Shown one piece after another: positions 58,973-64,000 of a stretch of DNA of 64,000 nucleotides. The translations under genes were made by a program, and so were the position numbers. Position 1 is the stretch's first letter, and the number at the start of each line of letters is the position of its first letter. Source of the stretch: Emydura subglobosa (Eukaryota; Chordata; Testudines; Chelidae); the NCBI GenBank assembly GCA_007922225.1, contig ML679966.1:59106148-59170147 (forward strand), given 5' to 3'. A model generated the notes under the pieces. It made no database searches and was not told where the DNA came from. It was given only the letters and a program-made list of their open reading frames with translations.

Positions 58973-61900
58973 GTGAGAGCTATTTCAGCAGGTCACCTTC
59001 CCATAGCAAGAAAATGTATGAGTGAAATCTTAATTGCTGATTTATGACAGGGTTAAAATGGCCATGGCCAGGACACTCCATGCTGTGGCAGGTTAACAAG
59101 GTGATTTGTTTTTCTCAGATTCTGGAAGGGCAGCACAACTCTGACCTATTATATTAGCCACATCATCAATGGGTATTTACAAGAAGCGATGTAACCTGGG
59201 GCACCTGCTTTTGAGACAAAAGTGTCAGTTATAGTCTAAAACCACTCTATTAACACCCCCCCTCCCGAATTTAGGGACCCCAGGAATCCCCTTGTTAACT
59301 GCAATAGTCCTAGACTTCTGCTGTGATGTATGAGAGGGAGCCTCCTATCTCCCCACTCACAGTAGTAGCAAGCAACAGGAAAGTAGGAGAGAAACAGCCC
59401 AGCAACTAGTTCTCTGGCAGCTATGAGTTAAACAGAACAGCACAGAACTCCATCAGTCAAGGAGATGGAGCCAGCCCTCCTCAAATCCCACAGCAATGGG
59501 TGCAAAGAGGGACACAGAGACCATGCATACACGTTACTGCTGTAAGCAGAAATTTCATATTCTCATTTCCATACTTGATGAATATGCATTACTTTACTCG
59601 CGTGTATTCTCCTATGTCCCACAAGGACCGCTCCTCCCTCAAGTCCTCCCCCTAATCTGGCTCTGTCTCCTCTTCTGGCCTCACAGAGATATGATCAGAG
59701 TGACTTTCCATATAACTCTACTCTATCCATTGCACTGGCAGACAGGGTCTTGGCAGAGTACTACTAGAGTCTTAGAGCACTCTTATGGGGGGAGGAAGTG
59801 TCTCTATGGTTTAGAGTCCTAGAACAATCTAATCACAAACAGCCTGCAACACCTGCCCCTCACCGTTTCTGAGTGGATGCTTGAAATTGGGAGCTTCTCA
59901 GATGATTCAAGAAACCTAACATCTCTGCACAGATCTATAAAGATAGCTGGCACCAGGTTGCCGCTCCCCACTCAGAAACCGAATCCCCAGCCCTACTCTA
60001 CAAGGGTAGGCCACACAGGGGAAGATACTGAAAATATGCCTCTTCACCAGGACATACTTGTGGACAAGCAACCTCCCCAAGAGTCAATGCTGCTGTGATT
60101 CTGTGTGCACCTCTCTATAGAGCAAAGTGAACTTTTCACTAGGTGTCATGAGGAAAACTGAAGGTCTTAGAGAGTGGTGTACCGGATCTTGCACACACCA
60201 ATACCTGCTATCTGTAAGGAGCTTCTAGTACTGCTCTCTTAGCCTGTGCAGAACAGCTCCACTTTTTAATAGTTGGGGTGTCTCCCGCTATTACTACCAT
60301 GAAAGAGCCTGTGATTGAACTTATTCCTATGCAGGCTGGGTGCCCCACGAGATTCCTAAAAACATCCCCAAAACATTTTTTAAAATGGATGTATAACTGG
60401 CTATTACTTGTCCCCAACTTTTCTTTTTAACATGACAGTGAAAATGAAAACTTAAAATGAGGACAACCACCCTTAAATGTCATGTAAGAAGATTTCAAAT
60501 GCAAGACTTACAAAATTCCATGACCGATTCAAAAAAACAAAAAAAAAACAAAAAAAACCAACTATACAGCATCATGAGGAGAATCAAAATGTAGTTTCAT
60601 TTTTCTACTCCTCTCTGACCAGAAACCTGCACTATATTTCTCAGAAGATATAAAAACAGGACAAAAAAATCTTGAAGGAAGACAAAAAACCCAAAGTAGT
60701 TAAATTTATTTTGTCCAACTCCACTTCCTTTAGCAAACTAGCTCAGATGGACTGTGCAACAGGCAGAGATATACATCCATGTTTAGAGCACACCATTATA
60801 AGAGCTGTGGCAAACAAGGTGTTTACTTAACAGTCTGGAATGAAAGAGTGAAAATTTGCCAACTAGTGATTTTTTTTAAAAAGTTTCCATCTAGTTACCT
60901 GTAGAAATTTGAGCCCTGCCCTAGTGGGAGGAGAACTAGAGGCAGAGCAACAGACCTTGTGGTTGTTGAAATACTCTTGGCTGCTTACTTGAGAGAAAGA
61001 TCATGGACTCAAGAGCAGAGCTGACACAGGTGGATGAGGAGTACAAGTGTCTGGGGAGAGGTCCAGTGCTGGGGAGGTCAGCCTTTGCAGGTCTGGGACC
61101 TCTAATTTGAAGACCAGTTCCACTTTAACAGTGATTCTAAATACAGCATTGTAGGTTTTCATGTTTATTGTATTTCAATAATTAATTTACCAATCAAATA
61201 TGCTCAGTTTACAACTCCAACTGTGTTCTCCTTCTCAGGTGTCACCTTCTGTAATAAATATTCTGCAGGACAAATTAGGCTATATTGACACCTGTGCAAC
61301 TCCCACAGCATTTAACAGGTTTGAAGAAATATGACAGATCTGAATTTAGTAATTCTATTGATGGTGTAGAAAGACTCCAGTTCACACTCTTGGCTCTGCA
61401 GGACTCCGGGAAGCAAAAAGCAATACAAAACTATTTTTAACTCTAAACCAAGCAGATGTGACTGAATACACAAAAGGACCAGAGCTGCAGAAGAGCATAA
61501 TGTAATTTGTACATACTCACTTTTCAGAGTAGAAATATGCTTTAAACTGTTCTTCTTTGCTGTACAGTCACAATATTAAAGTCAACCTTAAACTCGTAAA
61601 TCCAACTCAGTTGTGTGTCCAAGTGGTTTTTGCAGTGCCCAACAGAACTTGGAAAAGAGCAAGCTGGGTGAGACTTAAGACATGAAACTGAGGTTATAGG
61701 TTGAGTGCAAGAAATAGAGATTATATCCAAACATTTGACTGAGTATGTCTGCTGAGTATTATCCATCTGTTACTAGAAGAATAGTCTACAAATGCCAACA
61801 ATGCAGTTTCTGTAACTGGACTGACAAGACAGTCAAGGAGTTCTGAGTCTACTTGGTGCTTCAGATCAATTTCCTCTGTGATCTTAACCCCACACAAGCA

Positions 61901-63483
61901 TGTGATACTGGCAGATAGTTACTTAGATTGTTAATATCGAGCATTGGTTTCTTGAGCCAAAGACAAACAGTTCCTTCAAGAGAAACCAGCACTCAATGAA
62001 AGTACTGAAAATCTCCACCAGTAATGGACCCAGTCCTTCGCCAGTGCTTTTCTCTAGTCAAGGACATGGATCCAAAGAAGAGGTGACAGGACTAAATGCT
62101 TCTCAGACCTTTGATAAACTTACTGAGCATCTTACTGAGTGGCCTAAAAATTCAGTTCCAGAACCCCTGACATTTGTCCCCCCCAAAGGTTTATCTGCAA
62201 CCAAAGAAGCTCAGTCCAAATCTATATAATTATATACTGTTGGACACAATGAGCAGCACAATAAAGGTTACAATTGCTCACTGAGTACCAATGCAGTCCA
62301 GTGCTGTGGGTCACTTATCAATCTAGTTACCAATATTTTTAAATTAATTCTACAAACAAAGGGAAATGTGTCAGGTACAAGATTGTTTTGCCATGGTTAA
62401 ATCTTGAAATATTCATCTTTCCAAATTTTCTCTTCTGAAACTCTTAACATTGACTCTATTCATAACAAAATATCTTAGTCAGTAGGATTTGTCAACAAAC
62501 ACTTGTTGATAATGAATCCTGGCAACAATTTGTGTTTCAACATGCTTAAATGCATGGTAAGCTTCTAAACAACATAAAATCCAGAAAAACTAAGTAACAT
62601 TACTCTCACTGACCTTGCAACATCACCAAACTGAAAAACAGATTACTGAGAAATTCACAGAAAGGCTTCATTTATTATGTTTTACTGAGTAAGTATTCTA
62701 CCTATCTTTATTTTCAAATAGCACTACCTGGGGATCCAAAGATTAAAATCCTCATAGGCTTTATTAAAGTATCCTGATACCCTGAGAAACACAGTTATAT
62801 CAGTCTGATATAATCAGACTATTAAATACTTATTATGAGTGGCAAGGTTCCAGCACCTTCAGTAACATTAGTGAAAAAACTGACCTAATGAACATTCATT
62901 ATAATAAGGTGCTCTTGTTACAATTCATTGCCTTATAATGTGCTAGTTAAGAAAACATTTATTGTGAAACATAGACTAAATTTCTTTCCTGATAATCACT
63001 CCTTTTTGACTAATATTAACATATTTGGATTTAAGAATTTCCTATATATAATCCAGGGATGACAGAGATGTGGTTAACATAATATAGATATTTAACCAAT
63101 CCAAGTTTATAAAGCCAAAAATATGCTTCCTTAATAAACAATTTGTCAGATTATATGCTGTACTACATTTTGGTATAGTTAATCACATCACTGATTCTGC
63201 AACCAATCCATATGCCCAGCAAGATCAGAGATACGATTTTTCAGATGAGACTACTGCAACAATGGTGCAACATGCTATACACTGTACTAAGACAGTACAA
63301 ACCTTTTCACACGTGGGAAAATGAATAATTAGAAACTTAAGCACAGGACTTCAGCTGACTAAGGGCTGCTCTCATCTCTAACAGACAGACATTCGGCTGC
63401 TTCAGGTACATAGCCTTTAACTGCCAGCCTTATTTGCCGGTGTTTTTATTCTATATTAAAACCTTTTAAGCACAAAACTCTTC

Positions 63484-63524
63484 ATTTATATATTTATATA
63501 AATATATATTTATATTTATATAAA
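63484..63524. repeat. AT-only palindromic tract
   Basis: TTTATATATTTATATAAATA continues as alternating TATATTTATA text that is nearly self-complementary, so it can extrude a cruciform. It is probably a length-variable simple repeat. Confidence 0.75.
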
Positions 63525-64000
63525 CTCTTCTTTGGGCTTGTCGTCTGCTTTTGCTCCTATTATCCTGTGCAACAGAAACAAATGAAGATAGGCAATTGCA
63601 CCTAAGAGCTTTGATTTTCAGAGGGAATTAGAACCTGCAACTCCAATCTTGCAAGTAAAATCAGACCCGATGTTTCTACAATTCGTTAACCATCCAGCAT
63701 CAGCCTCTAAGACAGTATACCAGACTAAATGAACTTCCCCATGTGGGCCCATTTCTACATTCTAGCTACTGGAATATATATGTACAGTAGTCATTGTGAG
63801 AGAAAGATGTGAAAGTGTCTAATCCATTGTGCATTCTTATAAACCTGATTGCTTTAGAAGCACTTAACACCACTTTGGCCACCTATGATATAATAGGAGT
63901 GGCTGGTAGCGCTGCCTATTAAGGTTACCTAACACTTCCCATTATAAGACGCTATTTTCAGCTGATTGTATCTTTACCAAAACTTTAACCATTTGACCTG

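Larger units (their letters stand above)
43775..64000. other. RAPGEF2 intron upstream of residue 21 (over 20 kb, open at the right)
   Basis: No minus-strand reading matched the known short first coding segment (starting MKPLAIPANH in the human protein, from memory) or the N-terminal segment of longer isoforms. I therefore treat the stretch as intron. Recognised contents are a tRNA-derived SINE (44690-44830), a fold-back element (50633-50851), CR1 (54070-54545), and repeats at 51300-51790, 52145-52290, 55900-56260, 57795-57990 and 58010-58546. The stretches 44840-50180, 56270-57790 and 59050-64000 hold nothing clear except short remnants, an (A)33 run and an AT palindrome. Confidence 0.6.

Noticed and set aside
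1..64000. CRISPR arrays, prokaryotic operons or bacterial mobile elements
   Set aside because: The introns, GT-AG splicing and CR1, DIRS and Tigger elements show vertebrate nuclear DNA. No regularly spaced short repeats were seen.

Overview
The window is vertebrate nuclear DNA and reads as part of one large gene on the minus strand. Thirteen coding exons, in transcript order from 43774 down to 1056, join in frame into 791 codons plus two bases with no stop. Every junction is GT-AG and every phase agrees. The translation closely matches what I know of RAPGEF2 (PDZ-GEF1, RA-GEF1, CNrasGEF), a guanine-nucleotide exchange factor for the small GTPases Rap1 and Rap2. It matches RAPGEF2 better than the paralogue RAPGEF6. 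The exons cover about residues 21-811 of the roughly 1,499-residue human protein: an acidic N-terminal segment, the cyclic-nucleotide-binding-like domain, the Ras exchanger (REM) domain, PDZ domain, Ras-association domain and the first third of the catalytic CDC25/RasGEF domain. The first coding exon (above 64000) and the C-terminal exons (below 1) lie outside.

The host is most likely a turtle, or failing that another non-avian sauropsid. This rests on the repeats: CR1 LINE 3' ends with the octamer tail, DIRS-type tyrosine-recombinase retrotransposons, a Tigger-like DNA transposon, and several non-autonomous DNA elements whose ends read like TGTCTACACTG, a style I associate with turtle genomes. 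I could not run a database search, so the species call is an inference.

Layout: 1-1055 is intron; 1056-1893 holds two exons (CDC25 start and RA domain); 1894-9423 is an intron with a broken DIRS element, a poly-G block, CR1 tails and a MIR-like SINE; 9424-9581 and 14442-14688 are linker exons; 15953-16691 is a tight cluster of three exons (PDZ and REM); 20923-24015 holds four exons (REM and cyclic-nucleotide-binding-like domain); 26038-26215 is the acidic exon. A 17.4 kb intron (26216-43642) follows, carrying a second DIRS element, CR1, a palindromic MITE and a Tigger-like element. Then comes the exon at 43643-43774, and more than 20 kb of upstream intron (43775-64000) with CR1, SINE, fold-back and MITE copies and no exon that I could find.

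I saw no second gene, rRNA, functional tRNA, CRISPR array or prokaryotic feature. The most interesting material is in the mobile elements: two degenerate DIRS retrotransposons in sense with RAPGEF2, one of which joins gag-like to recombinase-like sequence; a near-perfect fold-back with a target-site duplication; and a Tigger-like element with a GC-rich interior. I found no convincing new biological system.
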